46,997 nucleotides of DNA. Source: Candidatus Omnitrophota bacterium. GTDB taxonomy: Bacteria > Omnitrophota > Gorgyraeia > Gygaellales > Profunditerraquicolaceae. The notes under the pieces are model-generated. The model was given only the letters and a program-made list of their open reading frames with translations, had not been told where the DNA came from and did no database searches. The DNA is taken from assembly GCA_030693145.1 (NCBI GenBank), contig JAUYBI010000063.1:1-46997 (forward strand), written 5' to 3'. A program made the position numbers and the translations under genes. Of the stretch, positions 24,516 to 32,118 are shown one piece after another (the first letter of the stretch is position 1; each line of letters opens with the position of its first letter).

Positions 24516-25064
24516 ATGCTGTCAGTGATAATACCGGTTTATAATGAAGAAAAGACAATTGAGGCAGTAATAAAGAAGGTTAATGACCTGCCTATTGAAA
24601 AAGAAATTATTGTGGTTAATGATTGCTCAAAAGATAATACTGCCGCAATCTTAAGGCCGCTTTCTTTTAATCATCTAAAGGTTATACATCATGGCAGTAA
24701 AAGAGGCAAGGCAGCCGCGGTGCGTACGGGGATTGAGAACGCGACAGGCGAATTTATTCTTATTCAGGATGTGAATTTAGAATACGGGTTAAATGATTAT
24801 TCTAAACTTTTAGAGGCAATTAAGAATTCAGGCGCGGATATGGTATTGGGTTCCCGCTTTGCCAAAATGTGTCTTGGTAATTTTTTCTTAAGCATTTTCT
24901 TTGGTATAAAGTTAAATGACTGGTTTACCCGTTGTCAGCTTGTGCGCAGGGAAAGCCTCTTGAAATTATTGCCGGAGTTGAAAAGCGCTAATATTGCGTT
25001 TGAGATTTTAACTAAAGCGGTAAGGAAAAAAATGCGTATAATCGAAGTGCCTATTTCGCAATGA
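24516..25064 (+). CDS. Short GT2 glycosyltransferase
   Basis: The product has 182 residues. It contains LSVIIPVYNEEKTIEAVIKK, IIVVNDCSKDNTAAIL, KRGKAAAVRTGIENATGEFI and the acidic QDVNLEYGLNDYSKLLEAI, followed by LGSRFAK. This is the GT-A core of DPM-like enzymes, shorter than the two at 18268 and 22409. Its C-terminus (IIEVPISQ) breaks off where relatives normally continue with a conserved Y-x-x-R region, so it may be slightly truncated. It overlaps the deacetylase by 4 bp. Confidence 0.7.
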   Translation: MLSVIIPVYNEEKTIEAVIKKVNDLPIEKEIIVVNDCSKDNTAAILRPLSFNHLKVIHHGSKRGKAAAVRTGIENATGEFILIQDVNLEYGLNDYSKLLEAIKNSGADMVLGSRFAKMCLGNFFLSIFFGIKLNDWFTRCQLVRRESLLKLLPELKSANIAFEILTKAVRKKMRIIEVPISQ

Positions 25065-25846
25065 ATAATATTATGAAAAAAATATCTATATTCTTATCTT
25101 CACTGGTCATTTTTCTGGGAGTTTTTTATTTTTTTTGGATTTCCCCAAAGTATACTACGCCAATTTTGATGTATCACAGTATTAGCTATGAAAAGGGCAC
25201 TTTTTTTGTTACTCCGGAGAATCTGCTTAAGCAGATGGAATATATTAAGAGAAACGGCTATGAGGTGATCACTTTAGATGAATTGGCCAGGAGTATTAAA
25301 GATAAAAGGCGGCTTAAAAGAAATAAGGTTGTTATTACTCTTGATGACGGATACGAAGATAATTTTATATATGCCTATCCGGTTTTTAAGGAGTTTGGTT
25401 TTCCGGCTACGATATTTCTCCCCACGGATTTTATGGGGAGAAAAGGTTTTTTAAATTGGGATGAGGTTAGGATTATGTCTAAAAACAGAATATATTTTGG
25501 CGGGCATACCAAGACTCATTTTTATCTTGGGCTTGCGCAGGATACAGGAGCCGCGCGTGAGGAAATAGCCGGGCCTAAGAAAGCAATTGAGCGGGAAATA
25601 GGCGCCCCGGCGGATTATTTTTGTTACCCTGCCGGCGGTTTTAACGAAATCGTCAAAAAATTAGTTAAAGAGGCAGGTTATAAGGGCGCCTGTACTACGA
25701 ATCGAGGGGCGGATAGGTTTAATCGTGATGTTTATGAACTCAAAAGAGTCAAACCGACTAATTTCGACATGGTTAAACCTTTTTCCTTCCGGTTAAAGCT
25801 TTCAGGGTATTATAATTTATTCAGAAGCAAGAAAGATTCATATTAA
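25061..25846 (+). CDS. Polysaccharide deacetylase (NodB-like), membrane-anchored
   Basis: The product has 261 residues. One N-terminal membrane segment (about 5-26) is followed by ILMYHSIS, then the catalytic VVITLDDGYEDNF (aspartate pair of NodB motif 1), GGHTKTHFYLG (metal histidines of motif 2), and FCYPAGGFNE (motif 3). Such enzymes remove N-acetyl groups from polysaccharide or peptidoglycan sugars in the periplasm. The start at 25061 overlaps the GT2 stop; the ATG at 25073 is an alternative. It is the last gene of the polysaccharide block before the C-repeat island. Confidence 0.85.
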   Translation: MNNIMKKISIFLSSLVIFLGVFYFFWISPKYTTPILMYHSISYEKGTFFVTPENLLKQMEYIKRNGYEVITLDELARSIKDKRRLKRNKVVITLDDGYEDNFIYAYPVFKEFGFPATIFLPTDFMGRKGFLNWDEVRIMSKNRIYFGGHTKTHFYLGLAQDTGAAREEIAGPKKAIEREIGAPADYFCYPAGGFNEIVKKLVKEAGYKGACTTNRGADRFNRDVYELKRVKPTNFDMVKPFSFRLKLSGYYNLFRSKKDSY

Positions 25847-25853
25847 AGAGTAA

Positions 25854-25904
25854 TATAGACAGTGTATCTAACATCTTGGAATGTAAAGAGATATAGAACA
25901 AATA
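25854..25904 (-). repeat. C-family repeat, left flank of the Fic module
   Basis: This 51-bp unit (TATAGACAGTGTATCTAACA at the left, AGATATAGAACAAATA at the right) recurs at 27094-27144 with two mismatches and in the same orientation, exactly 1240 bp away. More distant copies in the other orientation are at 33190, 35641 and 43010. Confidence 0.85.
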
Positions 25905-25928
25905 CTCAAGGTTTAGGCAGGTTTATAC

Positions 25929-25964
25929 TTGTAAATGCGGAGAATATATGCTATATTCTCCGCA
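25929..25964 (+). promoter_or_regulatory. Promoter and perfect inverted-repeat operator of the Fic gene
   Basis: TTGTAA at 25929-25934 and TATATT at 25952-25957 have a 17-bp spacer. A perfect inverted repeat with 13-bp arms (TGCGGAGAATATA at 25936-25948 and its partner at 25952-25964, 3-nt centre) covers the -10 box. A repressor bound here would block the promoter. Because the -10 box covers the ATG at 25948, the start at 25981 is preferred. Confidence 0.6.
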
Positions 25965-25980
25965 TGGAGTACGTAGAATA

Positions 25981-27087
25981 ATGAGATATATCCACCAACT
26001 TGATGTTTGGCCGAAGTTTATATGGGAGCATGAACATATTGCGACCTCACTTGGCGTAGTACGTAATCGCCAAGGCAGATTGATGGGGCGCATGGAGGCG
26101 ATGGGGTTTCCTTTACGGGCAGAGGCTTTGTTACAGACCCTTACGCTTGATGTTTTAAAAAGTAGTGAAATTGAAGGTGAGGTTCTTGATCCTAAACAGG
26201 TGCGCTCATCCATTGCCCGAAGGCTCGGAATGGATATTGGCGGTATTGTTGCTTCCGATCGTCATATCGATGGCGTGGTGGAGATGATGCTGGACGCAAC
26301 GCAGAATTTTGATAAGCCACTTACAAAAGATCGCCTGCTTGGCTGGCACGCGTGCCTGTTTCCTACAGGGCATAGCGGGATGCGTAAAATTGTTGTTGGT
26401 TCCTGGCGCGATAATAGCCGCGGTCCGATGCAGATCGTTTCTGGTGTATTGGGGCGCAAGCGAGTACATTTTGAAGCTCCGGACGCCGCCCGTCTTGATC
26501 TGGAAATGAAGAATTTCCTCGATTGGTTTAACAGTGCCACGGAAATCGACGCGGTGTTAAAGGCGGGAATTGCCCATTTCTGGTTTGTGACTATTCATCC
26601 TTTTGAGGATGGCAATGGCCGCATAGCGCGAGCGATCACGGATATGCAGCTTGCCCGCGCTGACGGAAGCGCGCAGCGTTTTTACAGCATGTCCGTGCAA
26701 ATTCGTAAAGAACGAAATGCTTATTATGAAGTGCTCGAGAAGACGCAGAAGAATACGCACATGGATATCACCGCTTGGCTTGAATGGTTCTTGGCCTGTT
26801 TGGATCGGGCGCTTAGCTTAACGGAAAGCACTTTGGCGGAGGTTTTTAGGAAAGCGCATTTTTGGGAGCTTCACCCGTCCGAATCGTTCAATGAACGGCA
26901 AAGAATAATTATTAACAAATTATTTGATGGATTTGAAGGTGTGCTTACGTCTTCCAAATGGGGAAAAATAGCAAAATGTTCGCAGGATACGGCCCTACGG
27001 GATATTCTCGAACTTGTTGAAAAAAAGATTCTCATCAAAAATTCTGCCGGCGGACGGAGTACAAGTTATTTGTTGAGAAAATTGTAA
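25981..27087 (+). CDS. Fic-family AMP-transferase with N-terminal inhibitory motif
   Basis: The product has 368 residues. The N-terminal region matches the DUF4172 part of Fic proteins and holds the inhibitory motif SSEIEG at residues 61-66. The catalytic Fic motif HPFEDGNGRIAR at 206-217 is complete, including the histidine and both arginine/glycine features. The C-terminal 80 residues look like a winged-helix domain. Such class II proteins transfer AMP (or another nucleotide) to protein targets and keep themselves inactive until relieved. The composition is richer in G and C than the deacetylase next door. The gene is alone between two 51-bp direct repeats. Confidence 0.9.
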   Translation: MRYIHQLDVWPKFIWEHEHIATSLGVVRNRQGRLMGRMEAMGFPLRAEALLQTLTLDVLKSSEIEGEVLDPKQVRSSIARRLGMDIGGIVASDRHIDGVVEMMLDATQNFDKPLTKDRLLGWHACLFPTGHSGMRKIVVGSWRDNSRGPMQIVSGVLGRKRVHFEAPDAARLDLEMKNFLDWFNSATEIDAVLKAGIAHFWFVTIHPFEDGNGRIARAITDMQLARADGSAQRFYSMSVQIRKERNAYYEVLEKTQKNTHMDITAWLEWFLACLDRALSLTESTLAEVFRKAHFWELHPSESFNERQRIIINKLFDGFEGVLTSSKWGKIAKCSQDTALRDILELVEKKILIKNSAGGRSTSYLLRKL

Positions 27088-27093
27088 TAGCAG

Positions 27094-27144
27094 TATAGAC
27101 AGTGTAGCTAACATCTTGGAATATAAAGAGATATAGAACAAATA
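27094..27144 (-). repeat. C-family repeat between the Fic and ATPase modules
   Basis: Second copy of the 51-bp unit, two mismatches from 25854-25904 (G for T near the start, A for G in the middle). The remaining gap to 27346 holds an inverted repeat and a promoter. Confidence 0.85.
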
Positions 27145-27194
27145 TTTTTAGTTAGATTTTGGCCTTTTCTGCGACAGTTAATGAGTGCTAGTTT

Positions 27195-27235
27195 GTTGTT
27201 GAGGATGTAACAGTACATCCAAAGGATAAAACAAC
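27195..27235. repeat. Nested inverted repeat in the gap before the third ATPase
   Basis: GGATGTA (27203-27209) pairs with TACATCC (27214-27220) around a 4-nt loop. GTTGTT (27195-27200) outside it can pair with AACAAC at about 27230-27235. It could be a terminator remnant or a small RNA hairpin. No T-run follows. Confidence 0.4.
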
Positions 27236-27267
27236 GGGATGCTGAACTTTTGTTATTGTAAAAAGAC

Positions 27268-27295
27268 TTGCAATTCTTCGTATTTGATATATACT
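27268..27295 (+). promoter_or_regulatory. Promoter of the third ATPase
   Basis: TTGCAA at 27268-27273 and TATACT at 27290-27295 have a 16-bp spacer. Downstream, GTGAT-TTTT-ATCAC (about 27309-27322) is a small inverted repeat that could be an operator. Confidence 0.55.
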
Positions 27296-27346
27296 TTAGT
27301 TAGATAAGAGTGATTTTTATCACATAAACTAAACCAAAAGGTGTCT

Positions 27347-28675
27347 ATGAGACGATCAATAATAAAGCAATTAATTTTATGGAAGAAGTCGGAACAGAGA
27401 AAGCCGCTTATTTTGAAAGGCGTTCGTCAGGTTGGTAAGACGTGGTTGTTAAAGGAATTTGGTAAAAAATATTACGAAAATACGGCTTATTTTAATTTTG
27501 ATGAGCAGGGAGAATTAAAACAATATTTCGAAACGACCAAAGATGTTCAAAGGCTCCTTCAAAATCTTACTTTGATCAATGGCGCTCCGATTCTTCCGGG
27601 AAAGACGCTTATTATTTTTGATGAGATTCAGGAATGTAACGCGGCGCTCAACGCGTTGAAATATTTTTGCGAAACCACGCCGGAATATCATATTGCCTGC
27701 GCGGGATCGTTATTGGGGATCAAGGTGTCAAAACCGGCGTCGTTTCCCGTTGGAAAAGTTGAGTTTCTAGTGATATATCCGATGACGTTTACAGAGTTTT
27801 TGTTGGCAATGGGAGAAGAAAAGCTTGTCCAATATATTGATAATATTGACGGTTTAGATCCTATCCCGGATATTTTTTTTAATCAGTTATATGAAAAATT
27901 AAAGATGTATTTTATTACCGGAGGTATGCCGGAATCAGTACGCGCCTGGGCGGAAGAGAGGGATGTCGCGCGGGTTCAAAAAGTATTGCGGAATATATTG
28001 GATGCGTATGAACTTGATTTTTCAAAACACGCCCAAATAAAGGATATTGCCAAACTGGGATTGATCTGGTCGTCGATCCCGTCTCAGCTTTCAAGAGAGA
28101 ATAAGAAGTTTATGTATAGGGCGGTTAAAGTTGGGGTAAGAGCAAGAGAGTATGAAGACGCGCTGACCTGGCTTTGTAATGCCGGGCTGGGGTACAAAAT
28201 ATATCGTAACACAAAACCGAGCCTTCCTATCTCAGCGTATGATGACCCGGGCGCGTTTAAACTTTACGCGGTTGATGTCGGGCTTTTGCGCCGGCTGGCA
28301 TTTCTTGACCCGGTGTCGTTTGGTGAAGGTAATAGGTTGTTCTCGGAGTTTAAAGGGGCGCTCTCCGAGAACTATATTTTGCAAAGCCTTGTGACTCAAT
28401 ATGAAGGTTTACCGAGATACTGGTCTAGCGGCGCGACAGCCGAGGTTGATTTTACTATTCAACGCGGTAACGATATTCTTCCGATAGAAGTTAAGTCGGA
28501 TGAAAATGTGCGAGGCAAAAGTTTCACCTTGTACAATCAAAAATATGCCCCATTGATACGGGTGAGGTTTTCACTAAAGAATCTTAAAAAAGATAATAAT
28601 CTTATTAATATCCCGATGTTTTTGGCGGATCATCTTGATAAATTCATTGACCTGGCGGTTAATGAGAAAAAATAA
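27347..28675 (+). CDS. AAA ATPase with C-terminal DUF4143 domain (third)
   Basis: The product has 442 residues, longer than the two at 2710 and 4029. Walker A is KGVRQVGKTWLL near residues 22-33, Walker B is LIIFDEIQEC, and CAGSLLGIKVS is the sensor region. The C-terminal half has the DUF4143 pattern, with YWSSGATAEVDFTIQRGND followed by ILPIEVKS. It belongs to a different branch of the family (GVRQVGKT type). The ATG at 27347 is preferred over GTG 27341 because AAAAGG lies 5 nt upstream. It ends inside a partial C repeat (28673-28690), which also gives the next gene its start. Function unsettled; it is typical mobile accessory cargo. Confidence 0.85.
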   Translation: MRRSIIKQLILWKKSEQRKPLILKGVRQVGKTWLLKEFGKKYYENTAYFNFDEQGELKQYFETTKDVQRLLQNLTLINGAPILPGKTLIIFDEIQECNAALNALKYFCETTPEYHIACAGSLLGIKVSKPASFPVGKVEFLVIYPMTFTEFLLAMGEEKLVQYIDNIDGLDPIPDIFFNQLYEKLKMYFITGGMPESVRAWAEERDVARVQKVLRNILDAYELDFSKHAQIKDIAKLGLIWSSIPSQLSRENKKFMYRAVKVGVRAREYEDALTWLCNAGLGYKIYRNTKPSLPISAYDDPGAFKLYAVDVGLLRRLAFLDPVSFGEGNRLFSEFKGALSENYILQSLVTQYEGLPRYWSSGATAEVDFTIQRGNDILPIEVKSDENVRGKSFTLYNQKYAPLIRVRFSLKNLKKDNNLINIPMFLADHLDKFIDLAVNEKK

Positions 28676-28690
28676 CATAGACTGTCTATG
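28673..28690 (+). repeat. Partial C-family repeat
   Basis: TAACATAGACTGTCTATG matches the right end of the C family (as at 33223-33240). It contains the stop codon of the ATPase and the start codon of the next gene. Confidence 0.65.
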
Positions 28691-29671
28691 AATTTTAAAA
28701 ATATACTTGTAATACGCAGTGACCGGTTTGGAGAGTTTCTGCTGAATATCCCGGCAATGCGCGCGCTGAAAAAATTATATCCACAGGCAAAACTTACCTT
28801 GGCGGTAAATTCCGCGGTTTGCGAGTTAGCAGGCGCGGTTGAATGTGTTGATGCGGTGGTGGTTTGGGATGAAGTTAAGGGAAATTTAAGGAAGCATAAG
28901 TTTGGCCTCGGTGTTGTTTTAAACCCCACTAAAGAAGCGCATTGGGCTGTTTTTTGGGCCGGGATTCCCGCGCGCGTTGGCTATGACAGGAAATGGGGAT
29001 TTTTGCTGACGCATAAATTAAAAGATACTAAACACCAAGGCACGCGGCATGAAGTGGATTGTAATTTGGAGTTGGTGGGGTTGTTGGGGGCGAAGAATGA
29101 CGAGATTGCTTCGGCGCCTGCGGCGCCTGCGGCGCCTCGCAATGACACAGAGTGGCTCATGCTTCCTCGCGATGACAAGTATGAATTTTTAGCGGGGGCG
29201 ATTGCGATTCATCCGTTTACCAGCGACCCGGTTAAACAGTGGCCGGCTGAGAGGTTTGGGGAGTTAGCGCGGAGAATTATGGAATATCGGGGACAGTCCC
29301 CTGCGGGGACAGTCCCCTCTAAGGTGAAGGTTGTGTTTGTGGGGAGAACTGAAGATCGGGGACAGTCCCCTTCGGGGACAGTCCCCTCTAGTGATGGTAT
29401 TATTAATATGATCAATAAAACTTCTTTGGTGGAATTAGCGGCATTATTGAAACGCTGCTCTTTGCTTATTTCCTGCGATAGCGGGCCAATGCATTTGGCC
29501 GCGGCTGTGGAGACGTCGGTAATCGCGTTGTTCAGGAATGATCTGCCGGGCAAAACCGCGCAACGCTGGGGGCCGTGGGGAAATGGCCATTTGGTAATAG
29601 AGAAATCAAATTTAAATGCTATAACCGTGGATGAAGTATTTAATGAGGTAAAGGAGAGATTGAATAGATGA
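28688..29671 (+). CDS. GT9 heptosyltransferase-like glycosyltransferase with three in-frame repeat inserts
   Basis: The product has 327 residues. The GT9 marks are ILVIRSDRFGEFLLNIPAMR at the N-terminus, AIHPFTSDPVKQWPAERFGE in the donor-binding half and SCDSGPMHLAAAV near the end. Three segments do not belong to the fold: residues about 138-154 (D-family repeat, ASAPAAPAAPRND), 201-211 (RGQSPAGTVPS) and 224-234 (RGQSPSGTVPS); the last two are coded by double GGGGACAGTCCCC hairpins. All keep the frame. GT9 enzymes add heptose or related sugars to lipid A core. Without the inserts the core would be shorter than the usual about 340 residues. The start overlaps a partial C repeat; there is no ribosome binding site. 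Confidence 0.8.
   Translation: MNFKNILVIRSDRFGEFLLNIPAMRALKKLYPQAKLTLAVNSAVCELAGAVECVDAVVVWDEVKGNLRKHKFGLGVVLNPTKEAHWAVFWAGIPARVGYDRKWGFLLTHKLKDTKHQGTRHEVDCNLELVGLLGAKNDEIASAPAAPAAPRNDTEWLMLPRDDKYEFLAGAIAIHPFTSDPVKQWPAERFGELARRIMEYRGQSPAGTVPSKVKVVFVGRTEDRGQSPSGTVPSSDGIINMINKTSLVELAALLKRCSLLISCDSGPMHLAAAVETSVIALFRNDLPGKTAQRWGPWGNGHLVIEKSNLNAITVDEVFNEVKERLNR
29098..29147 (+). repeat. D-family repeat inside the GT9 gene, with a three-fold 9-bp expansion
   Basis: GACGAGATTGCTTCG opens and CTCGCAATGACAC closes the unit. Between them GCGCCTGCG is repeated in tandem. A shorter related piece (CTTCCTCGCGATGACAAG) lies at about 29162-29179. Confidence 0.75.
29289..29386 (+). repeat. Two double GGGGACAGTCCCC hairpins inside the GT9 gene
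   Basis: GGGGACAGTCCCC occurs at 29289-29301 and 29305-29317, and again at 29358-29370 and 29374-29386. Each pair forms a hairpin with a 3-nt loop. Such units are a known kind of REP-like sequence; here both are in frame. Confidence 0.9.
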
Positions 29672-31050
29672 ATTATGCTGTAATTCTAGCCGGTGGAGTG
29701 GGAAGCAGGTTTTGGCCGTTTTCGCGCGAGCTTGAGCCAAAGCAGTTTATGAAAATTATTGGAGAGATGAGCCTGCTGCAGGCGACTATCCAGCGGTTAA
29801 AAGGCGTGGTGGATCCGGCGCGCACTTATATTATTACCAATAAAATATATTTTTATGAAGTTAAGGCTCAGATTGCTAAGTTTCGCATTCCGGATAAGAA
29901 TATAATTTTAGAGCCGCTGGGTAAGAATACTGCTCCGGCAGTTGGGCTATGCGCAAAATTAATCAGCCGGCTGGATAAAGAGGCAGTGCTTTTGGTTTTG
30001 CCTTCGGACCATTATATTAAGAATGTGGAAAATTTTAAAAAGACAATTAAAAAGGCAATTGCCTGCGCCAGGAAAGATTTTCTGGTGACGATAGGAATTA
30101 AGCCGAGCGCGCCGTCTACGGGATATGGATATATAAAGGCGGGTTACAGGGAGAACGGGCATTTTGTAGTGGATAAATTTTTGGAGAAACCGGATTTAAA
30201 TAAGGCCAAGAAATATTTTAAAGATAAGCAATTTTTCTGGAACAGCGGGATGTTTATCTGGAAGGCTTCAGTTTTTCTGGAGGAAGTTAAGAAATATTTA
30301 CCCGGATTGTATGCTAATCTGCAATTAATAAATTCCGTAGTTGATATTGCCGGTGTTTGGCCGCGGATTGAAGCTATTTCAGTTGATTACGGGATTATGG
30401 AGCACTCTAAACGTATTGCGCTTATTCCCTCTGACTTTTATTGGACGGATTTAGGCAGTTGGGAGGCTTTATCGGAAATTTTCCCGAAAGATAGAATGGG
30501 TAACATCGCCAGCGGTGATACTTTGAACTTAGATAGCCAAGGCGTTTGTGTATTCTCTAGAGGTAATCGATTAGTTTCAACTATTGGTATTAAAAATACG
30601 GTAATTGCGGATACTCCGGATGCTCTGTTAGTTTGTAATAGGAAGAGAACTCAGGACGTTAAAAAATTGGTTGATTTGATGAAGTCTTTAAATCGTAAAG
30701 AGCATCTAGTGCATTTAAATGAGAGAAGGCCATGGGGATCATTTACGGTTTTACAGCAAGGAGTTGGTTTTAAGATCAAACTTATTGAAATTACGCCGCA
30801 TAAACGTTTAAGTTTACAGCGGCATAAAAGCCGCGCTGAACATTGGGTAGTGGTCTCTGGCGCAGCTAAGGTAGTCAGCGGACAGAAAGTTTGCCGGGTG
30901 CAGAGTAACCAGAGTATTTATATATCAAAAGGCAAAAAACATCGCTTAGAAAATACTACTAATCAGCCTTTAAGAATTGTTGAGGTGCAGACCGGCGCGT
31001 ATCTGGGAGAAGATGATATTGAAAGATTCCAAGATGATTTTAAGCGGTAA
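29668..31050 (+). CDS. manC: Mannose-1-phosphate guanylyltransferase / mannose-6-phosphate isomerase, bifunctional
   Basis: The product has 460 residues, the full size for a type II bifunctional enzyme. The N-terminal half has YAVILAGGVGSRFWPFSREL followed by EPKQF, then LEPLGKNTAPAVG and LPSDHYI, the GDP-mannose pyrophosphorylase signature. FLEKPD and WNSGMFIW follow. The C-terminal cupin (from about residue 350) has RPWGSFTVL and ISKGKKHRLENT, the isomerase part. It makes GDP-mannose for LPS or polysaccharide sugars. It overlaps the GT9 gene by 4 bp. Confidence 0.92.
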   Translation: MNYAVILAGGVGSRFWPFSRELEPKQFMKIIGEMSLLQATIQRLKGVVDPARTYIITNKIYFYEVKAQIAKFRIPDKNIILEPLGKNTAPAVGLCAKLISRLDKEAVLLVLPSDHYIKNVENFKKTIKKAIACARKDFLVTIGIKPSAPSTGYGYIKAGYRENGHFVVDKFLEKPDLNKAKKYFKDKQFFWNSGMFIWKASVFLEEVKKYLPGLYANLQLINSVVDIAGVWPRIEAISVDYGIMEHSKRIALIPSDFYWTDLGSWEALSEIFPKDRMGNIASGDTLNLDSQGVCVFSRGNRLVSTIGIKNTVIADTPDALLVCNRKRTQDVKKLVDLMKSLNRKEHLVHLNERRPWGSFTVLQQGVGFKIKLIEITPHKRLSLQRHKSRAEHWVVVSGAAKVVSGQKVCRVQSNQSIYISKGKKHRLENTTNQPLRIVEVQTGAYLGEDDIERFQDDFKR

Positions 31051-31064
31051 TTATAAATTTATTG

Positions 31065-31115
31065 TTGACATAAGTTAACCAACGGTTTATATTATTATAT
31101 AAATTGTTGGTTAAC
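31065..31115 (+). promoter_or_regulatory. Consensus promoter with inverted-repeat operator of a toxin-antitoxin-like pair
   Basis: TTGACA (31065-31070) and TATATT (31088-31093) have a 17-bp spacer. Perfect inverted repeats GTTAACCAAC (31074-31083) and GTTGGTTAAC (31106-31115) lie in the spacer and after the -10 box. This is what an autoregulated operon would show. AGGAG at 31116-31120 serves the ATG at 31128. Confidence 0.75.
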
Positions 31116-31127
31116 AGGAGCGACTAT

Positions 31128-31448
31128 ATGAAAGGTTTAATTAAAGGGGTGTTGGCAGAGGAATTGGGTAATTCTTTGCGTATGAAGAAAAGATTTACAG
31201 AGGAACTTGATAAACTTCCTAAGGGGTGCCTTGCTCGTAAAAAAATTAAAGGGCACTATTATTTTTATTTAGTTCAAAGGCGTAAGGATAAGTTTCTATA
31301 CAATTATAAGGGCAAGCTTTCATCTGATGAAGTTAAAACATATAAGTCTTTGCAGCTTAAGCGTGCCAATTACCGTAAGTCTTTGAGTAAGCTAAATAAA
31401 CAGGTTAAATTTTTACGGAGTACTTTACGTGGAAAACAGCCAGTATAA
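31128..31448 (+). CDS. Small basic protein, putative antitoxin/regulator partner of the nucleotidyltransferase
   Basis: The product has 106 residues and is rich in lysine. It carries LPKGCLARKKIKGHYYFYLV, a pattern (G-x-L-x-x-K-K-x-x-G-x-x-Y-x-Y-L) that I have seen in small genes placed next to nucleotidyltransferases, then a helical C-terminal half. No certain domain is recognised. The ATG at 31128 is 7 nt after AGGAG, and a regulated promoter lies directly upstream. It overlaps the nucleotidyltransferase gene by 20 bp. Its role as antitoxin is inferred from layout only. Confidence 0.55.
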   Translation: MKGLIKGVLAEELGNSLRMKKRFTEELDKLPKGCLARKKIKGHYYFYLVQRRKDKFLYNYKGKLSSDEVKTYKSLQLKRANYRKSLSKLNKQVKFLRSTLRGKQPV

Positions 31449-32115
31449 ACTGTTTATTGAAGTTTTAAAAAGAATCAATAAGGTTGGTGTGTTAAAAAAT
31501 ATTGTCCTTATCGGCAGTTGGTGCATCCCCCTTTACAAGGAGTATTTCTTAGGAACCAGTTACGTTACTTCTATAACGACTAGAGATGTAGATTTATTAG
31601 TTCCTTTGCCTTTAAATATTAAAGTTAAAGTAGATATAGAAAATTTACTGAAAGATCTGGGTTTTGTTTTAGGTTTTAGCGGGCCACAAGGTTACATGAA
31701 ATTGGAGCACCCTGATCTTAGTTTAGAGTTTTTAGTGCCTGAAAGGGGTGCTGGATTAAATAAACCATTTAAACTGCCGCAACTTGGTTTAAACGCGCAA
31801 AGCCTCAGGTATCTTAATCTTCTGACTACAAAGATTATAAACGTAGAAGTTAATGGTTTTAAAATAAATTTACCGCACCCTGCTGTTTTTGCTCTTCACA
31901 AATTAGTTATATCAAAAGAAAGAAAAAATAAAGATAAAGGAGAAAAAGACCAAGAAGCAGCAATTAGAATAATAAGGGCACTGCTTGATAAAGGCGAAGC
32001 TGATAAGTTGAAGTTTTTCTTCATGAGTTTTACTCCTAAGCTGCGCAAGGTGATTATAAATATATTGAGAAATATGGGTGAAATAGATTTAATAGATGTT
32101 TTTGAGCGGAGTTAG
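31429..32115 (+). CDS. Nucleotidyltransferase-like protein, putative toxin
   Basis: The product has 228 residues. IVLIGSWCIPLYKEYFLGTS, then TTRDVDLLVPLP, gives the GS...DxD signature of the nucleotidyltransferase fold. LEFLVPERG supplies the third acidic region, and the C-terminal half is helical (HPAVFALHKLVISKERK). It differs from the AbiEii protein at 1576 and is nearer to the NTP_transf_8 type. The GTG start at 31429 overlaps the upstream small gene by 20 bp, the usual antitoxin-toxin coupling. The pair sits between manC and a heptosyltransferase, unrelated to both, so it is probably inserted cargo. Activity and target are unknown. Confidence 0.65.
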   Translation: MENSQYKLFIEVLKRINKVGVLKNIVLIGSWCIPLYKEYFLGTSYVTSITTRDVDLLVPLPLNIKVKVDIENLLKDLGFVLGFSGPQGYMKLEHPDLSLEFLVPERGAGLNKPFKLPQLGLNAQSLRYLNLLTTKIINVEVNGFKINLPHPAVFALHKLVISKERKNKDKGEKDQEAAIRIIRALLDKGEADKLKFFFMSFTPKLRKVIINILRNMGEIDLIDVFERS

Positions 32116-32118
32116 TTT

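Noticed and set aside
29098-29147. Alanine/proline-rich segment as a natural linker in the GT9 protein
   Set aside because: The DNA matches the D repeat borders found at 23089 and 24459, so a repeat insert explains it better.
31074-31115. GTTAACCAAC/GTTGGTTAAC arms as attachment-site or IS terminal repeats
   Set aside because: They frame a consensus -10 box directly before a gene pair and are only 42 bp end to end, which fits an operator.
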